A stretch of 64,000 nt of DNA from Acuticoccus sp038745295 (GCA_038745295.1 JBCDLN010000001.1:6504-70503); one strand, 5' to 3'. Counted from the first letter of the stretch, positions 8,165 through 17,440 are shown. Made by a program: numbers and translations. The notes: generated from the sequence alone by a model not told the origin.

Positions 8165-9403
8165 CTACGCCGCCTCGGGGTCGGAGCGGCGGACCATGTG
8201 AAGGACAGGCCCCCGTTTGCCGGGCTTGAGCGTGAGGTCATAGTCCGGCAGCGGCTCATCCTTGGCGCGCTCGACAATGTCCTCCACCTTGCGGCGGAAT
8301 TTGGCGGGCGGCAGTGCTGAGCCTGAGCGATAATGCAGATCGTCGAGCGCATAGTGGGCGGACGCTGCGCCCGCGGCCTTGCGCGCCAAACGGTACAAGA
8401 ACCGGGCGATGGGCTGGGCGATCAGGAAGTAGTCCGGGTTCAGCGTCAGGATCGTGGGCTTGCCCTCAGGCTGGACCACACCGTCATAGACCCATTTGGG
8501 AACGTCGATTTCCACCAAGTCCACCGCGTCGCTCTCGGTGCGCGAGACCACCTTGTAGCGCCCGATGAGCGGAAAAGACTGGGTCTCGCGCCGGGTGCCG
8601 CCCGAAAGATTGGTGATCTTGATGCGGGTTGCCTGCAGCCGGTCGAGCGCGGCCTCCAGCGCTGCATACTGCTTGCCCCCCGTGCCGCGGCGGCAAAAGC
8701 GCAGAATTTGCGTGGCGCTCGGCCGGTAGGTGGGCGGCGGCAGTGACGGGCGGCGGCCCTTTTGGGTGTCGATGCGGAACCGGCGCACCTCTTCAGCCAA
8801 ATACGACACCATGGAGAGGAAAATGTCGTAGTCGTAGGTGGTGGCGAGCCCCACCTCCGCGCCGCCCTCAATGGTGATGATGCTGTCTTTCAGCTCGTAA
8901 CGGATCACCCCGTCCCGCCGCACCTTGGAGAGCGCGAAGGGGGCGATATCCATGAGGTTCATCTCGTCCTTCAGCGGTGCGTCGTGCACCTGGGGGACGA
9001 AAAAATCGAGCTGCTCGTCCCCATCTGGCGCAAGGCGGATGATGCGGCCGGGCGGGAGACTCTTGCTGGCGCCATCAGGTTTCGCCGGCGGCGCTTTGGG
9101 CTCAGGCTTCCGGGAGGCGGGAAGCTCCGATTCAATCACCTTTTCCATCTCGCTGCCGCGGATGATGTCGGCCATGCGGATCAGCGTGTCGCGCATCGCC
9201 CCTTCGTCCATTTCGCCAAGCTTCAGATCGGCGACGGAGCGACGGGCATAAAACCGGCGAAGGCGCGACAGTGCGGCCTTGGAGAGCGCCACAGGCTCTT
9301 CCCCCGCCTCGGCCTGAAACTCGTTCGCGACCTGTTGCAGGTAGGCGTTCTTGTCGTGCAGGCGCAGGTCGGAAAACTCTTCGCGCGATTTGAGAGAGGG
9401 CAC
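8165..9403 (-). CDS. RPA/RepA-type plasmid replication initiator
   Basis: Initiator of the pfam RPA type (replication initiator protein A), which binds iterons and opens the origin. Recognisable parts are the N-terminal LHDKNAYLQQVANEFQ and ALSRLRRFYARRSVADLKLGEM helices, the central QLDFFVPQVHDAPLKDEMNLMDIAPFALSK block, and the winged-helix part with YRPSATQILRFCRRG and LNPDYFLIAQPIARFLYRLARKAAG. The frame is open to 9601, but a GTG at 9403 has GGAGG 8 bases upstream and gives the usual length (412). The longer form would run into the next gene with low-complexity residues. Together with parAB this defines a RepA-type replicon of the kind seen in Rhodobacterales. Confidence 0.9.
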   Translation of the reverse strand: MPSLKSREEFSDLRLHDKNAYLQQVANEFQAEAGEEPVALSKAALSRLRRFYARRSVADLKLGEMDEGAMRDTLIRMADIIRGSEMEKVIESELPASRKPEPKAPPAKPDGASKSLPPGRIIRLAPDGDEQLDFFVPQVHDAPLKDEMNLMDIAPFALSKVRRDGVIRYELKDSIITIEGGAEVGLATTYDYDIFLSMVSYLAEEVRRFRIDTQKGRRPSLPPPTYRPSATQILRFCRRGTGGKQYAALEAALDRLQATRIKITNLSGGTRRETQSFPLIGRYKVVSRTESDAVDLVEIDVPKWVYDGVVQPEGKPTILTLNPDYFLIAQPIARFLYRLARKAAGAASAHYALDDLHYRSGSALPPAKFRRKVEDIVERAKDEPLPDYDLTLKPGKRGPVLHMVRRSDPEAA

Positions 9404-9519
9404 GGCGGCAGCCTCCGGACAACGGCCTTGAGGGTGTTGATTCTCAAAAACCCTGCCTGATCCGCGGGGGCTGTGTCGTGGGGGCGGCTCGGCTTTTGCA
9501 CCGCCTCGGGGCGAAGGCG

Positions 9520-10281
9520 TTAGCGCCCGCCGATGAACTGGCCGATTTTGGAGGCCGGTTTGGCAATCAGCGCTCGGTCGACAATTCCGGCGCCCAGCCA
9601 CTTTTGCCGCGCCTTTAAGGCTTCCAGATTGTGCGCCACGTGCGAGCGGAGGCTTGCGGTGCTTCGGCCTCCCTGCATCATGTCCACCATGGTCCCGGGG
9701 ACTTTGGCGATGGAAAAATCGTTGAGTTCGATGGCCCGTAGCATGAAGTCGTAGTCGGACGCGGTTTTCAGCGACAGGTCGTACCGGCCGACCGCGTCCA
9801 CCACCTCCCGGCGCACATAAAAGGTCGGGTGGGCGGGCATCCAGCCGGCGCGAAAGCCTCCTTTGGGATGCTCGGGCACACGCCAGCGGCGCACCACGCG
9901 CTTGGTGTTGTGGTCGGTCACAAAATCAAGGTCACCGTGGACGATGGCAGCGCGATCCAGCGTGGCGGCGATCTGCGACAGCACGGCGGGGCTGTGATAG
10001 GTGTCGTCCGCGTTGAGAGCGCCGACGGCATCGCCCGTGAAGCGGTCGAGGCCTTTGTTGAGGGCATCATACATGCCCGTGTCGCGCTCGGAGACGAAGC
10101 TGATGGGCGCATCCGGCATATCGGCCAGGATGGCCGCCACCACATCCTGCGTGCCGTCGGTGGAGCCGCCGTCGAAAATCAGCATTTCCTTATGGGGGTA
10201 ATCCTGGGCGAGCACGCTTTGAATGGTGCTGGCAATGGAGCCGGCCGCGTTGAAGCACACCGTGATGATGCTGATTTTCAT
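9520..10281 (-). CDS. Glycosyltransferase family 2 (WcaA-like)
   Basis: GT-A fold sugar transferase using a nucleotide sugar. MKISIITVCFNAAGSI opens the Rossmann-like N-terminus, FDGGSTDGT binds the nucleotide, and GALNADDTYH holds the metal-binding acidic motif. YDFMLRAIE lies in the acceptor half. The frame extends to 10380, but family members usually begin with the MKISIITV strand. Ribosome sites are poor for all candidates, so the start (10281, 10293 or 10380) is uncertain. First gene of the polysaccharide locus after the initiator; it is followed on the other strand by gmd. Confidence 0.85.
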   Translation of the reverse strand: MKISIITVCFNAAGSIASTIQSVLAQDYPHKEMLIFDGGSTDGTQDVVAAILADMPDAPISFVSERDTGMYDALNKGLDRFTGDAVGALNADDTYHSPAVLSQIAATLDRAAIVHGDLDFVTDHNTKRVVRRWRVPEHPKGGFRAGWMPAHPTFYVRREVVDAVGRYDLSLKTASDYDFMLRAIELNDFSIAKVPGTMVDMMQGGRSTASLRSHVAHNLEALKARQKWLGAGIVDRALIAKPASKIGQFIGGR

Positions 10282-10508
10282 GGCGGTTGCCATGTAAGCC
10301 GGTGTTTGGCCGGTTTCCAGCGGGCAGAGAGCTGCGAGAGCTGCTTTTGCCTTTGTGTTCCAAACCCGTGGCGCGCCCATGCTATGCGCAGACCACGAAC
10401 GGAGCGCCGGTGACGGCTTGGCCCGGATTTGTTAGGCCGCGCGCACGACACGGCTGACGCGATGCGCGCAGACTGATGCCGCGCGGCGGTGGAGACCCTT
10501 CAGAGGCG

Positions 10509-11579
10509 ATGACGAAAACAGCTTTGATCACAGGCACAACCGGCCAGGACGGGGCCTATTTGGCGCGGCTCCTCCTTGCCAAGGGGTATGTTGTGCACGG
10601 GCTGAAGCGGCGCTCCTCTTCGTTCAACACCGAGCGGATTGACGATATCTACAGGGACCCGCACCAGGAGAACGTGTCGTTCTTCTTGCACTATGGCGAT
10701 CTGACCGATTCCACGAACCTCATTCGCATCATCCAACACGTCCAGCCGGACGAGATCTACAATCTGGCGGCGCAAAGCCATGTGGCGGTGAGCTTCGAGA
10801 CCCCTGAATACACCGCCAACGCGGATGCGACAGGGACGCTGCGGCTTCTGGAGGCGCTGCGTATTTTGGGCATGACCGACACGGTGCGGTTCTACCAAGC
10901 CTCCACCTCAGAGCTTTATGGCCTTGCCCAAGAGGTGCCGCAGCGCGAGACCACGCCCTTTTATCCGCGCAGTCCCTATGCGGTGGCCAAGCTTTACGCC
11001 TACTGGATCACGGTGAACTACCGCGAGGCCTATGGGATCCACGCCTCGAACGGAATTTTGTTCAATCACGAGAGCCCGCTGCGCGGCGAAACCTTTGTGA
11101 CGCGCAAAATCACCCGCGCTGTGGCGGCCATCGAAAAGGGTCTTCAGGACACGCTTTATCTCGGCAACCTCGATGCCAAGCGCGATTGGGGCCATGCCCG
11201 CGACTATGTGGAGGGCATGTGGCGCATCGTGCAGCAGGACAGCGCCGACGATTATGTGCTCGCCACCGGCGAAACCCACGCGGTGCGCGAGTTCGTGGAG
11301 CTCGCCTTCAGCCATGTCGACAAGCGTGTGGTTTGGCAGGGGGAAGGGGTGGATGAGGTGGGCCTCGATGCTGCCACCGGCGATGTCTTGGTGCGCATTG
11401 ATCCGCGCTATTTCCGGCCCACCGAGGTGGATTTTCTCCTCGGCGACCCCACCAAGGCCCGGGAGAAGCTTGGCTGGACCCACACAACGCCCTTCACCGA
11501 GCTGGTGCGGGAGATGGTGGAGGGCGACTTGGTGGCGGTGGAGCGGGAGCGTTGGCGCAATGACCGTGCGGCCCACTAG
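10509..11579 (+). CDS. gmd: GDP-mannose 4,6-dehydratase
   Basis: Converts GDP-mannose to GDP-4-keto-6-deoxymannose, the first committed step to GDP-L-fucose (and also to GDP-rhamnose or perosamine). The short-chain dehydrogenase features are present: GTTGQDGAYLARLL for NADP binding, YQASTSELYG carrying the catalytic Thr/Glu, and the SPYAVAKLYAYW motif with the catalytic Tyr and Lys. FNHESPLRGETFVTRKIT is diagnostic for Gmd. An in-frame start at 10476 adds 11 residues not seen in the family, so the ATG at 10509 is preferred. Followed after 39 bases by fcl, the next enzyme of the pathway. Confidence 0.96.
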   Translation: MTKTALITGTTGQDGAYLARLLLAKGYVVHGLKRRSSSFNTERIDDIYRDPHQENVSFFLHYGDLTDSTNLIRIIQHVQPDEIYNLAAQSHVAVSFETPEYTANADATGTLRLLEALRILGMTDTVRFYQASTSELYGLAQEVPQRETTPFYPRSPYAVAKLYAYWITVNYREAYGIHASNGILFNHESPLRGETFVTRKITRAVAAIEKGLQDTLYLGNLDAKRDWGHARDYVEGMWRIVQQDSADDYVLATGETHAVREFVELAFSHVDKRVVWQGEGVDEVGLDAATGDVLVRIDPRYFRPTEVDFLLGDPTKAREKLGWTHTTPFTELVREMVEGDLVAVERERWRNDRAAH

Positions 11580-11618
11580 GGTGCACCGCAACGCTGCGAA
11601 AGGCGAAGGAGCGCTGCC

Positions 11619-12584
11619 ATGACGGCCTATGATTTGGCGGGCAAGCGGGTGTTTGTGGCCGGCCACCGCGGCATGGTGGGGCGTGCCATCGTGCGGCGCC
11701 TGTCGGGGGAAAGCTGCACCGTCCTCACGGCCTCCCGGGCCGCGCTCGACCTTCGCGACCAAGCCGCTGTGGCCGCCTGGTTCGCCAAACACAGGCCACA
11801 AGCTGTGTTTTTGGCCGCCGCCAAGGTGGGCGGGATCTTGGCCAACGACACCTATCCGGCGCAGTTCCTCCACGACAATCTGGCGCTGCAGACGAACCTC
11901 ATCCAATCCGCGCACGATGTCGGCGTTGAGAAGCTTTTGTTCTTGGGCTCATCTTGCATTTATCCCAAGCTCGCCGAACAGCCGATGCGCGAAGATGCGC
12001 TGCTCACCGGCCCTTTGGAGCCCACCAACGAGTGGTACGCCATCGCCAAGATCGCCGGGCTGAAGATGTGCGAGGCGTTCCGCAAGGAGTATGGCGATGA
12101 TTTCGTCTCCGCCATGCCCACCAACTTGTATGGGCCGGGCGACAACTATGATTTGGAACAAAGCCACGTGGTGCCGGCGCTGATCCGCAAAGCCCACGAG
12201 GCGAAAGAAGCGGGGCGGGCAAGCTTTCCCATTTGGGGTGCGGGGACGGTGCGGCGTGAATTCTTGCACGTGGACGATGCGGCCGACGCCATTGTTTGGA
12301 TCATGCAAAATTATTCCGCCGCACAGCACCTCAATGTCGGCTGCGGTGAGGACGTGACCATTTTGGAGCTCGCTCAAACCATCGCCGATGTGGTGGGGTT
12401 TGAGGGCACCATTGAAACCGATCCCTCCAAACCGGAGGGCACACCGCGCAAGCTGATGGATGTGAGCAGACTGTTTGGCGCCGGCTGGCGGCCGCGCCAC
12501 ACCCTGAAAAGCGGCCTTCAGCAGACCTATCAGCACTTCCAAGAGAGCCTTGCGGCCGGCGATGTGCGCCTTTCGGTGCACTGA
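11619..12584 (+). CDS. fcl: GDP-L-fucose synthase
   Basis: Epimerises and reduces GDP-4-keto-6-deoxymannose to GDP-L-fucose with NADPH (WcaG). VFVAGHRGMVGRAIVRRL is the dinucleotide-binding loop. LGSSCIYPKLAEQPMREDALLTG and NEWYAIAKIAG carry the catalytic Ser, Cys, Tyr and Lys expected for the family. Length 321 is normal. AAGGAG stands 7 bases before the ATG. Directly follows gmd and precedes a glycosyltransferase by one base, so the fucose donor and its users are probably one operon. Confidence 0.96.
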   Translation: MTAYDLAGKRVFVAGHRGMVGRAIVRRLSGESCTVLTASRAALDLRDQAAVAAWFAKHRPQAVFLAAAKVGGILANDTYPAQFLHDNLALQTNLIQSAHDVGVEKLLFLGSSCIYPKLAEQPMREDALLTGPLEPTNEWYAIAKIAGLKMCEAFRKEYGDDFVSAMPTNLYGPGDNYDLEQSHVVPALIRKAHEAKEAGRASFPIWGAGTVRREFLHVDDAADAIVWIMQNYSAAQHLNVGCGEDVTILELAQTIADVVGFEGTIETDPSKPEGTPRKLMDVSRLFGAGWRPRHTLKSGLQQTYQHFQESLAAGDVRLSVH

Positions 12585-12585
12585 C

Positions 12586-13689
12586 ATGACGACCGGCCCT
12601 TTGCGGATCCTTGCCATCTCGCGCCAGACGGAGGGGGCCAACGACTACGCCTTCGTGCGTGCGTTCCGCAGGGCCGGCCACTTTGTGAAGGTGGTGAACC
12701 CCACCGAATATGTGCCCTATGGCTGGACATCGGGTGTGCTGCGCTATGCCAAACGCGCGCTCTATGGCCCCGCCACGGCCGCCTTCAATGCCGCCGTGGT
12801 GGCCGAGGCCGAGGCGCTCCGCCCGCACCTTTTCTTTGTGTTCAAGGGGCAGATGGTCTCCGCCGATACCGTGTCGGCGGTGCGGGCGATGGGCGTTGTC
12901 GCCATCAACTTTTATCCCGACACCGGCTTTACCAGCTACGGCCCGTTCCTGGCCAAAGCGGTGAGCCGCTACGATTTTATCTACACCACCAAGGAATTCG
13001 GCCTCACCGATTTGGCCGAGAACTACGGCATGCCGCGCGCGGCCTATCTCAACCACGCCTATGATCCCGAGGTGCACGCGGCCGTGCCGTTGCAAGACGA
13101 TGACTGGCAGCGGATGGAGGCTGATGTTGTGTTTGTCGGTGCGCAGTCGCCCAAAAAGGAAGCCTATCTCGCCCACCTCATCGCGGCCCGGCCCGATCTC
13201 ACCTATCGCATTTGGGGCGGGCATCGCTGGCAGCTTCCGGAGGCGCCGCGGGTCTTTTTCGGCGGCGCGCTGAGCGGCTTTGAGTATTCCAAAGCGCTGC
13301 GGGGCGGCAAAATCGCCCTCGCGCTCCTTTATGAGGGCGACAAGGACGCGCCGCAGGGCGACGATGTCACCGCGCGGACCTTCGAGATCCCCGCCGCCGG
13401 CGCTTTCATGCTGCATGAGCGCACCGAGATGGCGATGGCGCTGTTTCACGAAGACCGCGAGTGCGCCTTCTTCGGCAGCGCCGATGAGTTGGTGACAAAG
13501 GTCGACCATTATCTGGCGCGGCCCGATCTGCGCGCCGCCATCGCGGCCGCCGGCCAAAAACGGTGCGAAAGCTCCCACTATTCGGTGGATGCGCGGGTGG
13601 CGACCATCGTGGACACCACCGTGCGCATCGCCGCTGAGCGAAACATCTCCGTGCCGCAACCGGCCGCCACGGTCCCGCTCGGGGCGTAA
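12586..13689 (+). CDS. CgeB-like glycosyltransferase
   Basis: Family 1-like glycosyltransferase resembling spore-coat protein CgeB (GT-B fold). LRILAISRQTEGANDYAFVRAF opens the first Rossmann domain. A second domain carries DVVFVGAQSPKKEAYL and the C-terminal VTARTFEIPAAGAFMLHERTEMAMALF, the typical nucleotide-sugar-binding end of this group. The ATG at 12586 lies one base after the fcl stop, and an upstream in-frame ATG (12550) would overlap fcl. The stop is one base before the next gene, so translation is probably coupled. Donor and acceptor are unknown. Confidence 0.8.
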   Translation: MTTGPLRILAISRQTEGANDYAFVRAFRRAGHFVKVVNPTEYVPYGWTSGVLRYAKRALYGPATAAFNAAVVAEAEALRPHLFFVFKGQMVSADTVSAVRAMGVVAINFYPDTGFTSYGPFLAKAVSRYDFIYTTKEFGLTDLAENYGMPRAAYLNHAYDPEVHAAVPLQDDDWQRMEADVVFVGAQSPKKEAYLAHLIAARPDLTYRIWGGHRWQLPEAPRVFFGGALSGFEYSKALRGGKIALALLYEGDKDAPQGDDVTARTFEIPAAGAFMLHERTEMAMALFHEDRECAFFGSADELVTKVDHYLARPDLRAAIAAAGQKRCESSHYSVDARVATIVDTTVRIAAERNISVPQPAATVPLGA

Positions 13690-13690
13690 A

Positions 13691-14497
13691 ATGTTTCTCG
13701 CCGACGGGCTGATTTATTTGCAGATGCAAAAGACCGGCTGCACCCACATCACCGCGGTGCTCAACGATCGGCTTGGTGGCCAGGAAAGAACGAAACATCA
13801 GCCACTTCCGCGTCCGCCTGAGGGGCAGCTGGTGCTCTCCTCGGTGCGCGATCCTTATGATTGGTACGTCTCGCTCTGGGCCTATGGCGCGTCGGAGCGG
13901 GGCGGGTTGCATGGCGCGCTGACCCGGGGCCGGGCGCTCGATGCTTTGCGCGCCGACCTTCGGGGGGCCGCCCCGCACCCCGGCCGCATGATCCACGCGC
14001 TGCGCGCCTATAGGGCGCGCAAACCCACCGCCGCGAAGCTGTGGCGCGCGCTCTATGCCGACCCCCATGATGTGACGCTCTTCCGCCGCTGGCTGACGCA
14101 CCTTCTGTCCGAGGAGGGCAAGCGCGACCTGGTGGAGGGTTATGGCGAGAGCCCCCTGCGCCATGTGGCGGGCTTCATGACCTACCGCTTCTTGCGCCTT
14201 GGCACACCGCAGACCGTTTGGACCACAGGGCACGGCGCCATCAGGACCTATGCCGACCTTTGCGCTTACGCTGAGCGCCACCACGCGGTGCAAGATGTCA
14301 TCAAGATGGAAGCGTTGGAGAGCGATTTGGCGCGGGTTCTGACAGACCTGGGCCACCCCACCTCCGCCGCGGACCTGTTGACCCGCAAGAAAACCAACAC
14401 GTCCAAGCGCCTTGATGTGCGCGCTTATTACGACGATGCCACCCGCGCCCTGGTGGCGGACGCTGAGCGCTGGATCATCGAGCGCTACGGGTATTGA
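13691..14497 (+). CDS. Sulfotransferase family protein (carbohydrate type)
   Basis: Probable PAPS-dependent sulfotransferase acting on a sugar, of the sulfotransferase-2-like group. YLQMQKTGCTHI (residues 9-20) is the 5'-phosphosulfate loop in the KTGxT form, and LSSVRDPYDWYVSLW (49-63) is the 3'-phosphate motif with its Arg. Length is 268. The frame is open upstream to 13589, but the ATG at 13691 is one base after the previous stop and begins the first beta strand directly. The HITAVL helix and the C-terminal IIERYGY end are usual. First of four sulfotransferases in this window. Confidence 0.8.
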   Translation: MFLADGLIYLQMQKTGCTHITAVLNDRLGGQERTKHQPLPRPPEGQLVLSSVRDPYDWYVSLWAYGASERGGLHGALTRGRALDALRADLRGAAPHPGRMIHALRAYRARKPTAAKLWRALYADPHDVTLFRRWLTHLLSEEGKRDLVEGYGESPLRHVAGFMTYRFLRLGTPQTVWTTGHGAIRTYADLCAYAERHHAVQDVIKMEALESDLARVLTDLGHPTSAADLLTRKKTNTSKRLDVRAYYDDATRALVADAERWIIERYGY

Positions 14498-14551
14498 ACA
14501 AGCGGTCGCGGAGGCTCCATGGGTTGGGGCCATGGCCAGGAGAGATGCAAC

Positions 14552-15580
14552 GTGAAGGTGTTGGTGACGGGGGCGGCGGGCTTTATCGGCTTTCACACCG
14601 CCTGCCGGTTGCTCAAGCGCGGCGATGATGTGGTGGGGCTCGATAACCTGGATCCCTACTATGACGTGTCGCTGAAAACGGCGCGCTTGGACGCTGCCCG
14701 CGCCGTCGCCGATACACCGGGCACAGGCACGTTCACCTTTGTGCAGGCGGGTCTGGAAGACGAGGCGGCGATGGCCGCGCTTTTTGAGGCGCACCGCTTT
14801 GACCGCGTCATTCACCTTGGCGCGCAAGCGGGTGTGCGCCATTCGCTCTCCGCACCGCGGGACTATGTGCGCTCCAACGTCATGGGCTTTACCAACGTTT
14901 TGGAGGGCTGCCGGGCGCAACAGGTCGCCCATCTCACCTACGCCTCCACCTCCTCGGTGTATGGGGCGAACCGGGCGATGCCCTTTGCAGAGGACCAGGG
15001 GGTCGACCACCCGCTGCAATTTTACGCCGCCACCAAGCGCGCCAACGAGCTGATGGCTCATTCTTACAGCCACCTCTACGGCCTCCCCACCACGGGCCTG
15101 CGTTTCTTCACCGTCTACGGCCCCTGGGGGCGGCCGGACATGGCGCTTTTTATCTTCACCGCCAAAATCCTGGCCGGCGAGCCGATCCCGGTGTTCAACC
15201 ACGGTGCCCACAGCCGCGCCTTCACCTATGTCGATGATATTGTGGAGGGTGTGGTGCGCGTCTCCGATCGCCCCGCAGCATCCGATCCGGGCTTTGACCC
15301 CCTGTCGCCGCGCCCTGATGTCTCTGCCGCACCCTTTCGCATCTACAATATCGGCAACAGCGAGCCGGTGCCGCTGTCGGCCTATATCGAGGCGCTGGAG
15401 GCGGCGCTTGGCCGGCGCGCGGAGCGCCAATCGCTGCCCATGCAGCCCGGCGATGTGCCCGACACCTCCGCTGACACCTCCGCGCTCGCCGCCGCCACAG
15501 GCTATGCCCCCACCACCCCCATCGCCGAAGGGGTGGCGCGGTTTGTCAATTGGTATCGCAAATATTATGGCAAGAATTGA
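14552..15580 (+). CDS. NAD-dependent epimerase, UDP-glucuronate 4-epimerase type
   Basis: Extended SDR enzyme expected to interconvert UDP-glucuronate and UDP-galacturonate (CapI/LpsL-like). KVLVTGAAGFIGFHTACRLLKRG binds NAD. ASTSSVYGAN and YAATKRANELMAHSYSHLYGLP hold the catalytic Ser/Thr, Tyr and Lys. RFFTVYGPWGRPDMALFIFTAKILAGEPIPVFNHG is the hallmark of this epimerase subgroup. An upstream ATG (14519) is in frame, but the GTG at 14552 has AGGAG 9 bases before it and starts the fold directly. It supplies a uronic acid donor to the locus. Confidence 0.88.
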   Translation: MKVLVTGAAGFIGFHTACRLLKRGDDVVGLDNLDPYYDVSLKTARLDAARAVADTPGTGTFTFVQAGLEDEAAMAALFEAHRFDRVIHLGAQAGVRHSLSAPRDYVRSNVMGFTNVLEGCRAQQVAHLTYASTSSVYGANRAMPFAEDQGVDHPLQFYAATKRANELMAHSYSHLYGLPTTGLRFFTVYGPWGRPDMALFIFTAKILAGEPIPVFNHGAHSRAFTYVDDIVEGVVRVSDRPAASDPGFDPLSPRPDVSAAPFRIYNIGNSEPVPLSAYIEALEAALGRRAERQSLPMQPGDVPDTSADTSALAAATGYAPTTPIAEGVARFVNWYRKYYGKN

Positions 15581-15604
15581 TATGATGATCTGGCGTGCTG
15601 CATC

Positions 15605-16444
15605 CTATTTTTGGCCTAAAATCTCGTCTACGCGTTCGCGATAATGCTCTGGTACATAAAAATAATCGCTCGAATGCTTTGTCTCGTCGATCGGTGCGAG
15701 CTGCCCGCCATCTCTCACATGCAAAAACATGCCTGGTCCGCCGTGCAGCTTCGATATCATTGCCGCAGTGCTGCCGAATTCTTCGAGGCTATGAGCTTCA
15801 AAGATAATGATGGGGCACTTTTCTCCTAAAAAATGATCCTGAACGCCACGAAAGACTTGCTCTTCATGACCTTCCACATCGACTTTGACGACGTTGGGGG
15901 CGCCAAACTCTGAAATCACGTCGGCCATGGGGCGCACCGCAACAGTGATCGGCTCCACTCCCCGGATCGGTGAAAAACTTGATCGGACACTCGTGGGTGA
16001 CAGGTAGAACGGCAACTCTCCAGCGTGTTCGGCCAATGCAACGTTGTTGATGATCACGTTGGAGGATCCGGCGAATGTTTTTTCATACAACCGGCTCACG
16101 CGCACATTGGGTTCAAACGCAACGATCTTTCCGGTGGGCCCGATGGCTTGGTGCGCAACCGCGCTGACCATACCAAGATTTGCACCGACATCATAAAATA
16201 TATCTCCAGGTCGCATCACTTTAGGGAGGATTAATCGAAGTTTTCGGCTGCCTGTAGAGGTATTGTTTAAGAATAAATTACAAGTTGACGCATCGCGAAG
16301 ATCAATAAATATCGTGTAGGGGATGTTTTCGATTGTGACAGGCTTGGCTTGAAGCGATCGATCATAATGGGCAGCAAGTTTGACAAAGCGCCATCCGCCA
16401 AAAGGCATGATGCGAGCGATCCGAAGGAGAATTGTCGTCAACAT
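15605..16444 (-). CDS. FkbM family methyltransferase
   Basis: SAM-dependent O-methyltransferase of the FkbM group, commonly found in polysaccharide loci where it methylates sugars. FYDVGANLGMVSAVAHQAIGPTGKIVAFEPN is the SAM loop and acidic strand; VVKVDVEGHEEQVFRG is the family's second motif. 279 residues. It reads against the preceding epimerase (24-base gap between stops) and is clearly less GC-rich than both sides, which points to separate acquisition. Confidence 0.9.
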   Translation of the reverse strand: MLTTILLRIARIMPFGGWRFVKLAAHYDRSLQAKPVTIENIPYTIFIDLRDASTCNLFLNNTSTGSRKLRLILPKVMRPGDIFYDVGANLGMVSAVAHQAIGPTGKIVAFEPNVRVSRLYEKTFAGSSNVIINNVALAEHAGELPFYLSPTSVRSSFSPIRGVEPITVAVRPMADVISEFGAPNVVKVDVEGHEEQVFRGVQDHFLGEKCPIIIFEAHSLEEFGSTAAMISKLHGGPGMFLHVRDGGQLAPIDETKHSSDYFYVPEHYRERVDEILGQK

Positions 16445-16453
16445 CTGCGCAGC

Positions 16454-17440
16454 CTAAAGGGTGGGTTTGGCGATCACACGACCGAGCACCGCCTCAGCGG
16501 TGGCGAGGTCATCGTCAATGCCGGCCATCATGAAGGCGCGAAAGTCCGCCGACACCCCGCTTGCTCCATCTCCTTCGGGGCGGATGTTGATGGCATTGAG
16601 CGCCTTGGTGATGCCGAAAGGGCCGCCAAAGGCCCGCCGCAGCGGCGCCATCACAGGCTCAAAGGTTCTCACCGCCCGCACCGCCGCCTGGTGGAGGGCC
16701 ATGTTGCGCACCTCCACCCTCCGGTTCGCGATCGCAAAGACGCGGCGTCCATCATCGGGCACACCAAGGTGGGCGAGCACTGTTCCATAGGCGGCAGAGA
16801 GGTCCTGAAGGTCGTCGAGGGTCAAAAGGAGCAGCTGATCGGCGCCGAACACGGCCCGCCAGCGCGCCAAATGCGCCCCATAGCGGGCCCAAAAGGCGTA
16901 GTTGATGGCCCCCTTGTGCGGCCCATCGGCAAAGCGCGGCGTGTCGGTGAGGGGCCGGCCTGTGGCGCCATCCACACCCCGCCGCCAGGCCGTTTCAAAG
17001 TTGCGTTCCCGCTCCTCGCCCTCGCGCAGCTTTTGGCCGTGATAGGAAAAAGCAAGGTCCACAGGGTCGCGCACCACCCCGATCAGCTTGGCGTCGGGCC
17101 GGTGGGCCACAATGAGATCGAGCGCGGCGTGGGAATAAAGCGTGCGGGGTGTCGCATCGCCTGCCCGCACGCCGGCGGCCAGGCCGGTATAAATGGCCTC
17201 ATAGTCGGCCTGTGTGGCGATGTGGAGCGCGCTATAGCTGGTGTCTTCCACGTCTTGGCTCAGCCAGCTGGGTTCCTTTCTGGGCAGCGCCACTGCAGCG
17301 TGGCCGCTTAGCATTGCGTACAAAGTGGTGGTGCCGCACTTGGGCGCACCGATGATGAAAAAATCTGGGAAAGAAGCCGGCCGCAGCGCACCGTCGTCCG
17401 GCAAGGGCCGGACGATATTTTTATTTGGCGCCCCACTCAT
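16454..17440 (-). CDS. Sulfotransferase domain protein
   Basis: PAPS-dependent sulfotransferase. FFIIGAPKCGTTTLYAML (about 28-44) is the 5'-phosphosulfate loop, LIGVVRDPVDLAFSYH the 3'-phosphate motif, and INYAFWARYGAHLARWRAVFG the usual acceptor-side helix of the heparan N-sulfotransferase-like group. The frame starts with TTG (17458); the ATG at 17440 has AGGAG about 10 bases upstream and is preferred. It lies 9 bases upstream of the FkbM gene on the same strand, so sulfation and methylation genes may be co-expressed. Confidence 0.87.
   Translation of the reverse strand: MSGAPNKNIVRPLPDDGALRPASFPDFFIIGAPKCGTTTLYAMLSGHAAVALPRKEPSWLSQDVEDTSYSALHIATQADYEAIYTGLAAGVRAGDATPRTLYSHAALDLIVAHRPDAKLIGVVRDPVDLAFSYHGQKLREGEERERNFETAWRRGVDGATGRPLTDTPRFADGPHKGAINYAFWARYGAHLARWRAVFGADQLLLLTLDDLQDLSAAYGTVLAHLGVPDDGRRVFAIANRRVEVRNMALHQAAVRAVRTFEPVMAPLRRAFGGPFGITKALNAINIRPEGDGASGVSADFRAFMMAGIDDDLATAEAVLGRVIAKPTL

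Noticed and set aside
9404..9601. N-terminal extension of the replication initiator back to 9601
   Set aside because: The extra 66 residues are low-complexity and overlap the glycosyltransferase gene; a GTG at 9403 has a strong GGAGG at proper distance.
13406..15430. Very long (674-codon) open frame on the minus strand across the CgeB-like, sulfotransferase and epimerase genes
   Set aside because: It is the antisense of three well-supported genes in high-GC sequence, with His/Arg/Gly-rich composition and no domain; a codon-bias shadow.
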